Assembly (NCBI RefSeq): GCF_900167145.1 | Contig: NZ_FUWG01000004.1 | Location: forward strand, 3,490-67,489 | DNA length: 64,000 nucleotides | Reading direction: 5' to 3' | Origin: Treponema porcinum | GTDB taxonomy: Bacteria; Spirochaetota; Spirochaetia; Treponematales; Treponemataceae | Part shown: positions 43,561-52,491 of the stretch, one piece after another | Numbering within the stretch: the stretch's first letter is position 1 | Layout of the letters: every line of letters starts with the position of its first letter | Translations under genes and position numbers: made by a program | The notes under the pieces: model-generated | Seen by the model: only the letters and a program-made list of their open reading frames with translations | Databases searched by the model: none | What the model was told of the DNA's origin: nothing

Positions 43561-44370
43561 ATGATTATTGATACTCATATTCACATAGGCGGAAAAGCCG
43601 GAACTTTTGATATGAAAGAAAGTGACGTTCTGTATGCAATACAGACGTACCACATAGACAAGGCGATTGTATCAAATGCAGACTCGCTTGAATTTGATGC
43701 AAATCACGTCATTCTGCCGGAAAAACTGCAGGTTTCCCAGTACAATTCTAATGTCCGTATGATAAATTTTGCCCGGAACAACAGTTCCCGGCTGTATGCT
43801 GCGGCCTGGATAAAACCAAACACAGAACGCCTCGACAAGCAGTTTTCAGAACTTCTAGAGCGCAATCTGGATATTGTAAAGGCAATAAAGGTACATCCGT
43901 TCTATTCTGCACTTGCTTTCAACAATGAAAAAATGTACGAATACATTGAACTTGCCAGAAAACTAAATCTTCCGATGATTACGCATACTGCAAACGATAA
44001 GTTTTCCAACCCGGAACTTGTTTTTGAAATGGCAAAAAAGTACCCAGACGTAAAATTCATTATGGCACATCTGGAACTTGACAGCGACAACAAGCGCGCT
44101 ACGGAATTATGCGCACAGCTTCCTAACCTGTACGCAGACACCGCCTGGGTTTCGCTGGACAGCGCAATTTCTTTCATAAAAAAATGCGGAAGCGAAAAAC
44201 TGCTTTTCGGAAGTGACACGCCTATAGACGGCAGGGATACGTACCTTAAGAACAAAGAAGGAAAGCGCTCAATTTACCAGGACTATTTCTTTGAACTTGA
44301 AAAATGCATTTCCCCTGCCGAATACGAAAACGTAATGTATAAAAACGCACAGCGGATTTTTTCACTATAA
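43561..44370 (+). CDS. Amidohydrolase-2 family metal-dependent hydrolase
   Basis: A 269-residue TIM-barrel hydrolase. MIIDTHIHIGG gives the first-strand HxH metal site, AIKVHPFYSALAF and PMITHTANDKFSN supply further histidines, IMAHLELDSDN follows, and LLFGSDTPIDGR carries the final aspartate. This is the decarboxylase/hydrolase branch (amidohydro_2), not TatD. The substrate is unknown. The ATG at 43561 has GGGAGG 7 bases upstream; a frame extending back to 43459 belongs to the leader. It is a single gene with the shared leader, as for the serine hydrolase. Confidence 0.85.
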   Translation: MIIDTHIHIGGKAGTFDMKESDVLYAIQTYHIDKAIVSNADSLEFDANHVILPEKLQVSQYNSNVRMINFARNNSSRLYAAAWIKPNTERLDKQFSELLERNLDIVKAIKVHPFYSALAFNNEKMYEYIELARKLNLPMITHTANDKFSNPELVFEMAKKYPDVKFIMAHLELDSDNKRATELCAQLPNLYADTAWVSLDSAISFIKKCGSEKLLFGSDTPIDGRDTYLKNKEGKRSIYQDYFFELEKCISPAEYENVMYKNAQRIFSL

Positions 44371-44413
44371 AACCACTGTCATCAGAGCCTGCTGTCTGCC
44401 AGCGCAGACAGCA

Positions 44414-45160
44414 CTAGTTTTTCCAGCCGTCGTATTCAGCACATTCAAGGATTTTGCGGGCGTTCTGAACGCGCTCTGCGGTCGGAGAATTCGTATCTTT
44501 AAGGACATAATCAATTCCCAAATCCTTGTATTTCATTGCGCCAAGTCCGTGGTACGGAAGAACCTCTACGCGCTGAACATTGCCCAGCGTCCGTATAAAA
44601 TCGCGAGTCTGGATAAGATATTCATCATTGTCGGTAATTCCCGGAACAAGAACGTGGCGTATCCAGACAGGTTTATTGATTTCATCAAGATAGCGGAACA
44701 TCTCGATAATATTCTTTCCTGTATGACCAGTCAGCTTTATATGCTCTTCTTCGTTGATATGCTTTATATCCATTAAAAGAACATCAGTAACGTTCATCAG
44801 CCGCTTAAATTTTTCAAACCATTCGCCTTCTCTGGTAAACGGTCCGCCGGCAGTGTCTATGCAGGTATTTATTCCCCGCTCCTTTGCGTTTGTAAAAAGT
44901 TCCAGCAGAAAGTCAATCTGAGCCAGAGGTTCACCGCCAGACACAGTAATTCCGCCTTTTGTTCCCCAGTACTCGCGGCAGGTTATTGCTTCGTCTAAAA
45001 GTTCGTCCGCCGTATACTGCTTTCCTTTCATCATATCCCAGGTGTCAGGATTGTGGCAGTATTTGCACCGGAGCGGACAGCCGGCAAAAAAAATTATAAA
45101 CCGGATACCAGGTCCGTCCACAGAGCCGAACGATTCCAGCTGATGTATATAGCCTTTCAT
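44414..45160 (-). CDS. pflA: Pyruvate formate-lyase activating enzyme
   Basis: A 248-residue radical SAM enzyme that installs the glycyl radical on PflB. The cluster motif is CPLRCKYCHNPDTW (Cys-x3-Cys-x2-Cys), GGITVSGGEPLAQ binds SAM, and TCIDTAGG and DVLLMDIKHI follow. The N-terminal LESFGSVDGPGIRFIIFF matches PflA. It lies downstream of pflB on the same strand, behind a terminator, so some read-through or a separate promoter is needed. Confidence 0.95.
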   Translation of the reverse strand: MKGYIHQLESFGSVDGPGIRFIIFFAGCPLRCKYCHNPDTWDMMKGKQYTADELLDEAITCREYWGTKGGITVSGGEPLAQIDFLLELFTNAKERGINTCIDTAGGPFTREGEWFEKFKRLMNVTDVLLMDIKHINEEEHIKLTGHTGKNIIEMFRYLDEINKPVWIRHVLVPGITDNDEYLIQTRDFIRTLGNVQRVEVLPYHGLGAMKYKDLGIDYVLKDTNSPTAERVQNARKILECAEYDGWKN

Positions 45161-45208
45161 TTTTTTATCCTCAATGCGTTTCTAACAGTCTAACTGTCTA
45201 ACTGTCAG

Positions 45209-45246
45209 CAAAAAAAAGCGCCCTTGCAGATTGCTCCGCAAAGGCG
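45209..45246 (-). terminator. Terminator between pflB and pflA
   Basis: On the minus strand CGCCTTTGC pairs with GCAAGGGCG (one G-U pair) and is followed by eight T. Its place after pflB would make pflB transcription exceed pflA. Confidence 0.75.
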
Positions 45247-45289
45247 TTTTCATTTCAGTACAAGGACGGATTACCGTCCCTGAAACCAA

Positions 45290-47587
45290 CTACAGGCTTG
45301 CGTGGCAGGTGCGGGCAATAACATCGTCCTGCTGCTCTTTTGTAAGGTTGATAAAGCGTACTGCATAACCAGAAACGCGTACTGTGAAGTTTGCATATTC
45401 CGGCTTTTCAGGATGAGCCTGGCAGTCCTTGAGCTTTTCAACGCCGAATACATTTACGTTCAGGTGATGAGCACCCTTGTCAAAGTATCCGTCCATAACG
45501 CTTACAAGGTTAGAAATGCGCTCTTCTTCATCGTGTCCGAGTGCATTCGGGTTGATTGTCTGCGTATTTGAAATTCCGTCCAAAGCATATTTGTAAGGAA
45601 CTTTTGCAACAGAGTTCAGAGATTTTACGAGACCCTTTGTTTCTGCACCGTAAGAAGGGTTAGCTCCCGGTGAGAACGGCTCGTGAGCCTTGCGTCCGTC
45701 AGGAAGCGCGCCAGTAGCCTTTCCGTATACAACATTTGAGGTAATTGTAAGGATTGAAGTAGACGGTTCTGCATTGCGGTAAGTCGGCTGCTTCTTGATT
45801 TTTGCCATAAAGTCCTTCAAAAGCCATACGGCAATCTCGTCTGCACGGTCATCATCCTGACCGTAGCGAGGGAAATCACCTTCAATAACAAAGTCGCTTG
45901 CAAGACCGTGGTCATCGCGGACAACCTTAACTTTTGCATATTTGATTGCAGAAAGTGAATCTACAACGTGACTGAAGCCGGCAATACCAGTTGCGAATGT
46001 GCGGCGAACATCTGTATCGATGAGAGCCATCTCAGCAGCTTCGTAGTAGTATTTGTCGTGCATATAATGGATTGCATTCAATGTATTTACATAAAGTTTT
46101 GCAAGCCATTCAAGCATAACATCGTACTTGCGCATAACTTCATCGTAATCAAGATATTCAGAAGTAATCGGAGCAAGTTCCGGTCCGACCTGTACATACG
46201 GTGTAAGACCTGCACCTTCGTCCTTTCCGCCGTTGATAGCGTAAAGTAATGCCTTTGCAAGGTTTGCGCGAGCACCAAAGAACTGCATTTCCTTTCCTGT
46301 CTGTGTTGCAGAAACGCAGCAGCAGATTGAATAGTCATCACCCCAGATAGGACGCATAACATCATCGTTCTCATACTGGATTGAAGAAGTATCAATAGAA
46401 ATCTTCGCAGCATATTTGCGGAAGTTTTCAGGAAGACGTTTTGAATAAAGAACTGTGATGTTCGGCTCTGGAGAAGGTCCCATATTCTCAAGTGTATGGA
46501 GGAAGCGGAAGTCATTTTTAGTAACCATATCGCGTCCGTCCTGACCGAGACCTGCAACTTCAAGAGTAGCCCAGATAGGATCACCTGAGAACAGCTGGTT
46601 GTAAGATTCAATGCGCGCAAAGCGAACCATGCGGAACTTCATTACGATGTGGTCAACAAGTTCCTGAGCCTTTTCCTCTGTAAGGATTCCTTTCTTAATA
46701 TCGCGTTCGATGTAAATGTCGAGGAATGTAGAAATGCGTCCTACAGACATTGCAGCACCGTTCTGTGTCTTGATTGCAGCAAGATAACCGAAGTACAGCC
46801 ACTGAAATGCTTCTTTTGCAGTCTTAGCAGGTTTTGAAATATCATAGCCGTAAATTGCAGCCATAGCTTTCATTCCCTTAAGAGCCTTAATCTGCTCAGA
46901 AATTTCTTCGCGCTGGCGGATAATATCTTCAGACATTGTTCCGTTTCCGCAATTAAGCTTGTCCTGTTCCTTCTGCTCAATAAGGTAGTCAATACCGTAA
47001 AGGGCAACGCGGCGGTAGTCACCTACGATGCGTCCGCGTCCGTAAGTATCAGGCAATCCTGTAAGAATGTGTGACTTGCGGGCTGCGCGAATCTCTGGTG
47101 TATAAACATCGAATACTGCGTCAGAGTGAGTCTTGTGATATTCAGTAAAAATCTTGTGGAGTTCCTTGTTAGATTCGTAGCCGTACATCTGTGTTGACTG
47201 CTCAGCCATTTTAATTCCGCCGAACGGCATGAATGCTCTTTTTAGCGGTTTGTCTGTCTGAAGTCCTACAACCTGCTCAAGGTCTTTTCCTTCCGGGCAG
47301 ATATATCCTGCAGGATGAGCTGTAAGTCCTGTTACAACGTCAGTATCAAGGTCAAGAACACCTGAGCGCTCCTTTCCGTCAAGACCCATACATTTTTTAT
47401 TATGCTCAGCTTTCTGAAGCTTCTGAAGCTCATCAAACAATTTTTTGGTAGCAGCAGTCGGTCCTGCAAGGAACGAACTGTCACCACTATACTGTGTATA
47501 ATTGGCCTGGATGAAGTCGCGAACGTTTATTTCGCTTGTCCACAAACCTTTTGGGTTGAATCCTTCCCATTCAGATTTCATTTCCAT
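45290..47587 (-). CDS. pflB: Formate C-acetyltransferase (pyruvate formate-lyase)
   Basis: A 765-residue glycyl-radical enzyme that splits pyruvate and CoA into acetyl-CoA and formate under anaerobic conditions. The catalytic cysteine pair lies in [14 protein letters not shown] (near residue 415), and the radical glycine is in [14 protein letters not shown] close to the C-terminus. The protein is full length for the family. AAGGGG lies about 9 bases before the ATG, and a consensus-like promoter gives a leader of about 35 bases. It is activated by PflA, encoded downstream. Confidence 0.97.
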   Translation of the reverse strand: MEMKSEWEGFNPKGLWTSEINVRDFIQANYTQYSGDSSFLAGPTAATKKLFDELQKLQKAEHNKKCMGLDGKERSGVLDLDTDVVTGLTAHPAGYICPEGKDLEQVVGLQTDKPLKRAFMPFGGIKMAEQSTQMYGYESNKELHKIFTEYHKTHSDAVFDVYTPEIRAARKSHILTGLPDTYGRGRIVGDYRRVALYGIDYLIEQKEQDKLNCGNGTMSEDIIRQREEISEQIKALKGMKAMAAIYGYDISKPAKTAKEAFQWLYFGYLAAIKTQNGAAMSVGRISTFLDIYIERDIKKGILTEEKAQELVDHIVMKFRMVRFARIESYNQLFSGDPIWATLEVAGLGQDGRDMVTKNDFRFLHTLENMGPSPEPNITVLYSKRLPENFRKYAAKISIDTSSIQYENDDVMRPIWGDDYSICCCVSATQTGKEMQFFGARANLAKALLYAINGGKDEGAGLTPYVQVGPELAPITSEYLDYDEVMRKYDVMLEWLAKLYVNTLNAIHYMHDKYYYEAAEMALIDTDVRRTFATGIAGFSHVVDSLSAIKYAKVKVVRDDHGLASDFVIEGDFPRYGQDDDRADEIAVWLLKDFMAKIKKQPTYRNAEPSTSILTITSNVVYGKATGALPDGRKAHEPFSPGANPSYGAETKGLVKSLNSVAKVPYKYALDGISNTQTINPNALGHDEEERISNLVSVMDGYFDKGAHHLNVNVFGVEKLKDCQAHPEKPEYANFTVRVSGYAVRFINLTKEQQDDVIARTCHASL

Positions 47588-47963
47588 AATTTAACCCCTT
47601 GTAATAAATTTTATCTTTGACGCTTTTATAATACTCCAAAAGATTTTGATTGACAACAAAACATAGTAAAAAAAAACTATATTTAGCGTTTTTTTTCAAT
47701 TTTTTTTATAAAAAAAGCTACATAAAGCGTAGCAAAAAATCCCCTGAAAATAATGTCTGAATATTTATTCACAGTCAAACACAAAGATAAATAAAATTGC
47801 ATAAAATTACATTTTTTTAATTTTTGTCAAAATCAAAAATCTCACCTCAAGAGCAAGGTATATTGGTTCTTAAAAGATACAGATTTCAGCGGTTAATGTA
47901 TTAACCCCTCCGAACGAATAACATCCTGCATGGAAAACTATACAGACCAGCTCCAGAAAAAAT
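47588..47963. other. pflB upstream region, 376 bases without a gene
   Basis: The part near pflB holds its promoter. Further upstream is very AT-rich DNA with a small hairpin, GCTACATAAAGCGTAGC near 47717-47733, and A/T tracts that could bend the DNA. The far part carries the 3-prime flank of the MATE gene. I see no protein-coding sequence or known riboswitch. The AT tracts could hold sites for an anaerobic regulator, but no motif is recognisable. Confidence 0.5.
47628..47656 (-). promoter_or_regulatory. pflB promoter
   Basis: On the minus strand TTGTCA (47651-47656) and TATTAT (47628-47633) are 17 bp apart. Transcription would begin near 47621, giving a leader of about 35 bases with a normal Shine-Dalgarno. 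Confidence 0.6.
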
Positions 47964-49334
47964 TTACTTTACAGGAATAGGCTTTATTTTCTTGATGTAT
48001 ATGCGGCGCATAAAGAAAAGGGACATTCCCACCGACATAAACTCAGCAATAATGAAACACCACCACACGTTGTTTACGTCTCCTGTAAGGGAAAGAAGGT
48101 ATGCTGCAGGAAGAAATACTACAAGCTGGCGCGCAAATGATACAATCATACTGTACACGGCAGAACCGAACGCTTGAAATACTGACGAAAGGGTAATGGC
48201 GATTGCCGCACCCAAAAAGCTTGGAGCAATACGGCGCAGACAATTGCAGCCAAGCTCAACCATTTCATCACTGGCATTAAAAAGGCGGAACAGCCGGTCA
48301 GGAAACAGCTCAAAAATAGCGGCACCAAGAAGCATAATGGAAAACGCCATAAGTAAGGCAGCGCGTATTGTATTAGTAATGCGCTTATGATGCTGTGCGC
48401 CGTAGTTATAGGCAATAATTGGAACGATTCCGTTATTCAGACCGAACACAGGCATAAAAATAAAACTGTTCAGTTTAAAGTAAACTCCGTAGACGGCAAT
48501 CGCAGTAGTACTGAATCTTCCAAGAATAATATTTACAAAATACGTAATTACAGAGGTGATTGAACTCAGAAGAATAGAAGGAATACCAATTTTGTAAATA
48601 TCACAGACAATCTTTAAGCGCGGAATAAGATTTTTAACTTTGAAATGAATGTCCTTGTTGCAGCGGATGTTTAGTATGACAGAAACAAACAGACCTACTA
48701 TCTGTCCCAGTACTGTAGCAAGAGCCGCTCCCCTGATTCCCATTTTTGGAAAAATACCAATTCCAAAAATCAAAAGAGGGTCAAATATAATGTTAATTAC
48801 GGCACCTACAATCTGGCTTATCATCGCAAGGAACGTACGTCCGGTAGACTGAAGCAGACGGTCGAACATAGTACCGGCAAACACACCGAATCCCAGGGTT
48901 GTTACAATACAAAGATATTCACGTCCATACTCAACAATAGAAAATGATGACGTCTGCGACTGAAGATACGGCATAACGCACGTAAGTCCAAGCACAAAGA
49001 ATACTGCATAAGTACAGAACGAAAGAAAAACACCGTTCATGGCAAAGTTATCTACAGATTCCTGATCGCGCTGACCAAGTTTCATAGAAAGCATCGCATT
49101 TACACCGACGCTCGTTCCTACCGCAAAAGAAATCATAAGATTCTGCACAGGAAATGCAAGGGAAACAGCAGTAAGGGCATCTTCACCTATCTGCGCAACG
49201 AAAATACTGTCTACAATATTATACAAAGCCTGAATCAGCATCGAAAATATCATCGGCAGAGACATATTTAAAATCAGCCTGACAACAGGCATAGTACCCA
49301 TCTTGTTTTCAACAGGAGCAGTATTTGACGGCAT
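47964..49334 (-). CDS. MATE family efflux transporter
   Basis: A 456-residue inner-membrane protein with twelve predicted segments and two MatE domains. LNMSLPMIFSMLIQALYNIVDSIFVAQIGEDALTAV at the start is typical of the NorM/DinF-like branch that includes many Firmicutes and spirochaete members. It differs clearly from the MATE at 32069, so it is not a recent duplicate. AGGA precedes the ATG. It lies 62 bases downstream of the CobW gene and could be in one unit with it. Substrate unknown. Confidence 0.9.
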   Translation of the reverse strand: MPSNTAPVENKMGTMPVVRLILNMSLPMIFSMLIQALYNIVDSIFVAQIGEDALTAVSLAFPVQNLMISFAVGTSVGVNAMLSMKLGQRDQESVDNFAMNGVFLSFCTYAVFFVLGLTCVMPYLQSQTSSFSIVEYGREYLCIVTTLGFGVFAGTMFDRLLQSTGRTFLAMISQIVGAVINIIFDPLLIFGIGIFPKMGIRGAALATVLGQIVGLFVSVILNIRCNKDIHFKVKNLIPRLKIVCDIYKIGIPSILLSSITSVITYFVNIILGRFSTTAIAVYGVYFKLNSFIFMPVFGLNNGIVPIIAYNYGAQHHKRITNTIRAALLMAFSIMLLGAAIFELFPDRLFRLFNASDEMVELGCNCLRRIAPSFLGAAIAITLSSVFQAFGSAVYSMIVSFARQLVVFLPAAYLLSLTGDVNNVWWCFIIAEFMSVGMSLFFMRRIYIKKIKPIPVK

Positions 49335-49396
49335 AATTTTTATTCCTATTTAAGACCGCCCGGCTTAAGGGCACAGACGGTTATTTTTCATCACGT

Positions 49397-50593
49397 TCAG
49401 TCAAGAAGCGCGTCAAGTTCCCGGCATACTGCATCTTTATCAAGTTTTTGTCCGATAATGCAGAGTTTTATCATACGGTCACCGACTTTTTCATCCCATT
49501 CGGCACGGATTTTCGGTTCTGAAGCAAGAACTTCCTCCTGTTCTTTTTTTGAGCAGGAAGCAAGCCACTGACCGGAAGCACCGGCAGAAATCTGGCGGCC
49601 GGAAGTTTCAAACACATAAGCCATATTTTCTTCGTCGCTGAACCAAAGAACGCCCTTGCAGCGGATAATGTTACGCGGCCATCTTCCGGCAAATTCTTCA
49701 AGCTTGTCACGGTTGAACGGACGGCGGCGGTAATATACGAAATTTCCTATTCCGTATTCATCTTCGTCATCGCCTTCGTGAATATGCTCGTGATGGTGAT
49801 GTTCGTGTTCGTGTTCATCGTGGTCGTGCTCGTGGTGATGACCGTGTTCATCGTGTTCGTGTTCGTGCTCGTCATCATCGTCATCGTCTTCATCAGCGCG
49901 TTCAAGATGACTTACCCAGGCGGCACTTTCAAAAACAGTTTCAAAATCAAAACGCTCTGTGTTCAGAATATTCTCAACTGCAACATCACCGTGACTTGCC
50001 TCAATCACCTTTACGTGCGGCTGAAGCGCCTTCACCACCGCGTGAACTTTTTTCATTTCGTCCGCCGTTACAAGGTCTTTCTTGTTAATAATCAGCGTAG
50101 AGCAGAATTCAATCTGCTGGACAAGCAGGGACTCAATATCCTCCTCATCCATATCTTTTTTAAGAAGCGTATCGCCGCTGGAAAATTCGTCCACCAGACG
50201 CTTTGCGTCAACAACGCTTACAACGTTGTCGAGCCGTCCGTTACGAATCTGCTCAATCGCCTGTGCAATCGGCATAGGTTCGCAAACGCCGCTTGCTTCA
50301 ATCAGAATGTAGTCAAAGCGTTTCTGTGCAATAAGATTTTCAATCTGCTGTACAAGATCAGACTTGAGCGTACAGCAGATACAGCCGTTCTGAAGACCAA
50401 CTATGCTGCTTGTGTCGGTGATGTTTGCGCCTTTTGCAATCAGGCTTTCATCAACGTTTATTTCACCGATATCATTTACGATAACGGCAACTTTGTATCC
50501 TTTCTGGTTGGTAAGAACTTTGTTCATCAAAGTCGTTTTGCCGGCACCAAGATACCCGCACAAAAGGGTAATCGGAGTTAATGATTTTGACAT
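49397..50593 (-). CDS. CobW/COG0523 metal-chaperone GTPase with a long His/Asp/Glu-rich insert
   Basis: A 398-residue P-loop GTPase: CGYLGAGKTTLMNKVL (Walker A), GLQNGCICCTLKSDLVQ (the CxCC metal-binding motif of the family), EASGVCEPMPIAQ (switch) and INKKDLV (the NKxD base motif). Between the GTPase and the C-terminal CobW_C domain lies a stretch of about 45 residues composed almost only of His, Glu and Asp, which should bind several divalent metal ions. This suggests a zinc (or nickel/cobalt) store or delivery role. GAGG precedes the ATG at 50593. No Zur box is recognisable upstream. Confidence 0.88.
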   Translation of the reverse strand: MSKSLTPITLLCGYLGAGKTTLMNKVLTNQKGYKVAVIVNDIGEINVDESLIAKGANITDTSSIVGLQNGCICCTLKSDLVQQIENLIAQKRFDYILIEASGVCEPMPIAQAIEQIRNGRLDNVVSVVDAKRLVDEFSSGDTLLKKDMDEEDIESLLVQQIEFCSTLIINKKDLVTADEMKKVHAVVKALQPHVKVIEASHGDVAVENILNTERFDFETVFESAAWVSHLERADEDDDDDDEHEHEHDEHGHHHEHDHDEHEHEHHHHEHIHEGDDEDEYGIGNFVYYRRRPFNRDKLEEFAGRWPRNIIRCKGVLWFSDEENMAYVFETSGRQISAGASGQWLASCSKKEQEEVLASEPKIRAEWDEKVGDRMIKLCIIGQKLDKDAVCRELDALLD

Positions 50594-50693
50594 TGTATTG
50601 TACCTCGAAAAAAATAAAATGCGAAAGAAGTTATGCAATAATTTGAAAATTACGTTTCATATTGTAGCGAATTGACGGAAAAAAGGCAAAGGC

Positions 50694-50734
50694 AAAAAAA
50701 AAGTTGAAAAACCTCACACGCTTTTCAACTTTTT
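50694..50734. terminator. Bidirectional terminator
   Basis: AAAAAGTTGAAAA (50698-50710) pairs with TTTTCAACTTTTT (50722-50734), with A- and T-runs on both sides. On the minus strand it closes the lepB-PBP-MptE-like-small ORF unit; the stop of the small ORF lies inside the stem. Confidence 0.75.
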
Positions 50735-50901
50735 AATCTTGGGCACAACTGCCACAGGCGTCTGGATGTCGAACCGCCTGTAGCAATCACATTTATATTA
50801 TCGCTGAAAACGGGACGAACTTTAGAAAATTCTGAAAAAAAATTGATTTTTATTTGCAAGGACTGTTTTATTTCGGCGAGAAAATCTTCTACAGGGAGCA
50901 T
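50725..50901 (-). CDS. Small ORF (58 residues) abutting the MptE-like gene
   Basis: The ATG at 50901 follows the upstream stop codon directly (TAGATG), an arrangement typical of translational coupling. The frame is open for 58 codons (MLPVEDFLAEIKQSLQIKIN at the start, then NVIATGGSTSRRLWQL) and ends with TGA inside the operon terminator. This is what one expects of a real last gene. An 8-10 bp hairpin near 50755-50785 falls inside the frame. I do not recognise the protein; it has no membrane segment. It could also be a relic of a longer C-terminal extension of the upstream protein. Confidence 0.5.
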   Translation of the reverse strand: MLPVEDFLAEIKQSLQIKINFFSEFSKVRPVFSDNINVIATGGSTSRRLWQLCPRLKS

Positions 50902-52491
50902 CTACAGGGAGTCTGCAATACGGCGGACAGTTTCAAAGTCAGAAAGCGGAATTCCGGAAAGCCGTTTCTTTAAAAGACGATCGGCATTTTGAAAAGAAAG
51001 TTCTGCTTTCTGAAGAGCCGCCTGGGAAAGAGTATTTTTTTCTGCTTCGGCAAAAAAACTGGATTTTTCACGTTCGATTACGGGAAGGCAAAGCAGCTCG
51101 GAAACAGAAGAAAGGGCAATGCCGGGAATGCGCAGGCCTGCAGGAGAAAGCGCATACGTTTTTGTTTCAGGGCATTCGGCAAGGCGGCTTTCAAACCACC
51201 ATGCAAACATTTTCATCCGCTGGTCAGTCTGAACTTTGTTACCGGCATAATCAAGTGCTGGTTCTGCATTGCCCGAAAATAGAAGCGGCATACTGAGCGT
51301 TTCGGCAGGAAAAAGGCGCGCTGAACAGGAATGAACGTTCTGCTCAAAAGAACTTCCGCGGATATGCGTCTGTTTTTTAGGAAACGACAAGTCAAGTCCT
51401 GCCGTAAAAACAGTCTGCGCTCCGCAGAAATGAGCAAAATTCCACGCGCAGGAAGCAACTGAGCCGCCGGCTCCCAAATCGCCTTTTTCTCCGCAATGCC
51501 GCTCAAAATACTTTCCCAACGGAAGCTGCGACGAACAGCAGACTGTCTTTCTGCCCTTAAAACGGAACGATGCCGGATACACATCGCAGGAAGTAATGAG
51601 AACGGAAGACGGTGATTCAAGTCCTGCAATATGGCGGTACGCCCAATACTGCGGATCAGTTATAATGATAAAATCCGGCTGGACTCCGGCAGAAAGCATT
51701 GCGCGAAGGCTCGTATCAACGCAGACTGTAACTGTCCGGCGCTGGATTTCCGCCGCATACGGAATAATTTGTGAAAGTGACGGACCTGCGGCAATCACCG
51801 TAAACGGAAGGTTTCCTGCCTTCTCCTTGAAAACCGAAATTCCGTCAAGCAAAGCGACTGTTCCTGCATTTTTAAGACAGTTCAAATTCCAGCGCCTTGC
51901 AAATTTTTTTGTAGTAGCATTATTTATCTTTTCTTTATGACGATTACGTTCTATAAGCGCAAAAAGCGCATCAAAATACGGCTGCGCATGAACAGTCTGC
52001 GCCTTTACTGATACAAAAGAGCTTTTTAAAATACCGTTTGCATTGATAAGTGAAATTGCCTGCTCCGGTGTGCAGCCAACCGCAAGAACGATATTCGGGA
52101 AGGAAAAAACGTCAGACCAGTCAACAAGAAAAAGTGCAGAAAGAAAATGCGCTGCGTCAGGTTCAATGACGACAAGTTTTTTATCACTAAATGAACAGGC
52201 TTCCTTCACTGCGTACCCAAGACCGAAACCGGCAAAAACAATGGCGCAGCAATTTTCGTTACCGGCAACTGCGGAAGAAACAGCTGACTGCGCCTCTCGC
52301 TCCGGATTATACGCAGAATGAAGGCGGAGCGAATTTTCCGAGGCAGTTACGCTTCCGTTTTTTGCAGGCGCAATATCGGAAAAAACGATGGAAGCTTCCG
52401 AGAATGAGCTGATTGCAGGGAGGAGCAGCTGAGCCAGCTGCGGAAAACGATTTGTAAAAAGAGAAATGTTTTTATTCCAGATTGAGTTCAA
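50902..52491 (-). CDS. MptE-like / motility accessory factor (DUF115) protein
   Basis: A 529-residue cytoplasmic protein. The central block FTVIAAGPSLSQIIPYAAEI, then VCVDTSLRAMLSAGVQPDFIIITDPQ, is the 6-hydroxymethylpterin pyrophosphokinase MptE-like (DUF115) domain. That domain also occurs in Maf proteins that glycosylate flagellin with pseudaminic or legionaminic acid. CGAQTVFTAGLDLSFPK is the end of that domain. Spirochaetes have glycosylated flagellins, so this is a plausible role, but the rest of the genes for such sugars are not here. It overlaps the penicillin-binding protein gene by 20 bases and is followed directly by a 58-residue ORF. Confidence 0.75.
   Translation of the reverse strand: MNSIWNKNISLFTNRFPQLAQLLLPAISSFSEASIVFSDIAPAKNGSVTASENSLRLHSAYNPEREAQSAVSSAVAGNENCCAIVFAGFGLGYAVKEACSFSDKKLVVIEPDAAHFLSALFLVDWSDVFSFPNIVLAVGCTPEQAISLINANGILKSSFVSVKAQTVHAQPYFDALFALIERNRHKEKINNATTKKFARRWNLNCLKNAGTVALLDGISVFKEKAGNLPFTVIAAGPSLSQIIPYAAEIQRRTVTVCVDTSLRAMLSAGVQPDFIIITDPQYWAYRHIAGLESPSSVLITSCDVYPASFRFKGRKTVCCSSQLPLGKYFERHCGEKGDLGAGGSVASCAWNFAHFCGAQTVFTAGLDLSFPKKQTHIRGSSFEQNVHSCSARLFPAETLSMPLLFSGNAEPALDYAGNKVQTDQRMKMFAWWFESRLAECPETKTYALSPAGLRIPGIALSSVSELLCLPVIEREKSSFFAEAEKNTLSQAALQKAELSFQNADRLLKKRLSGIPLSDFETVRRIADSL

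Noticed and set aside
43561-44370. TatD nuclease as partner for the radical SAM protein
   Set aside because: The sequence has the amidohydrolase-2 pattern, with a GSDTP ending, and lacks TatD signatures.
45181-45206. Three short TAACTGTC-like tandem repeats after pflA
   Set aside because: Only about 26 bases with imperfect units; too short to claim as a functional repeat.
49778-50581. Open frame of 267 codons opposite the CobW gene
   Set aside because: Its Val/Ile/Phe-rich start is the complement of the His/Asp codons of the CobW insert; there is no ribosome binding site and no family likeness.
50755-50785. Candidate non-coding RNA hairpin (GCCACAGGCG/CGCCTGTAGC)
   Set aside because: It falls inside the 58-codon frame that fits the operon end precisely, so coding is the better explanation, though both remain possible.
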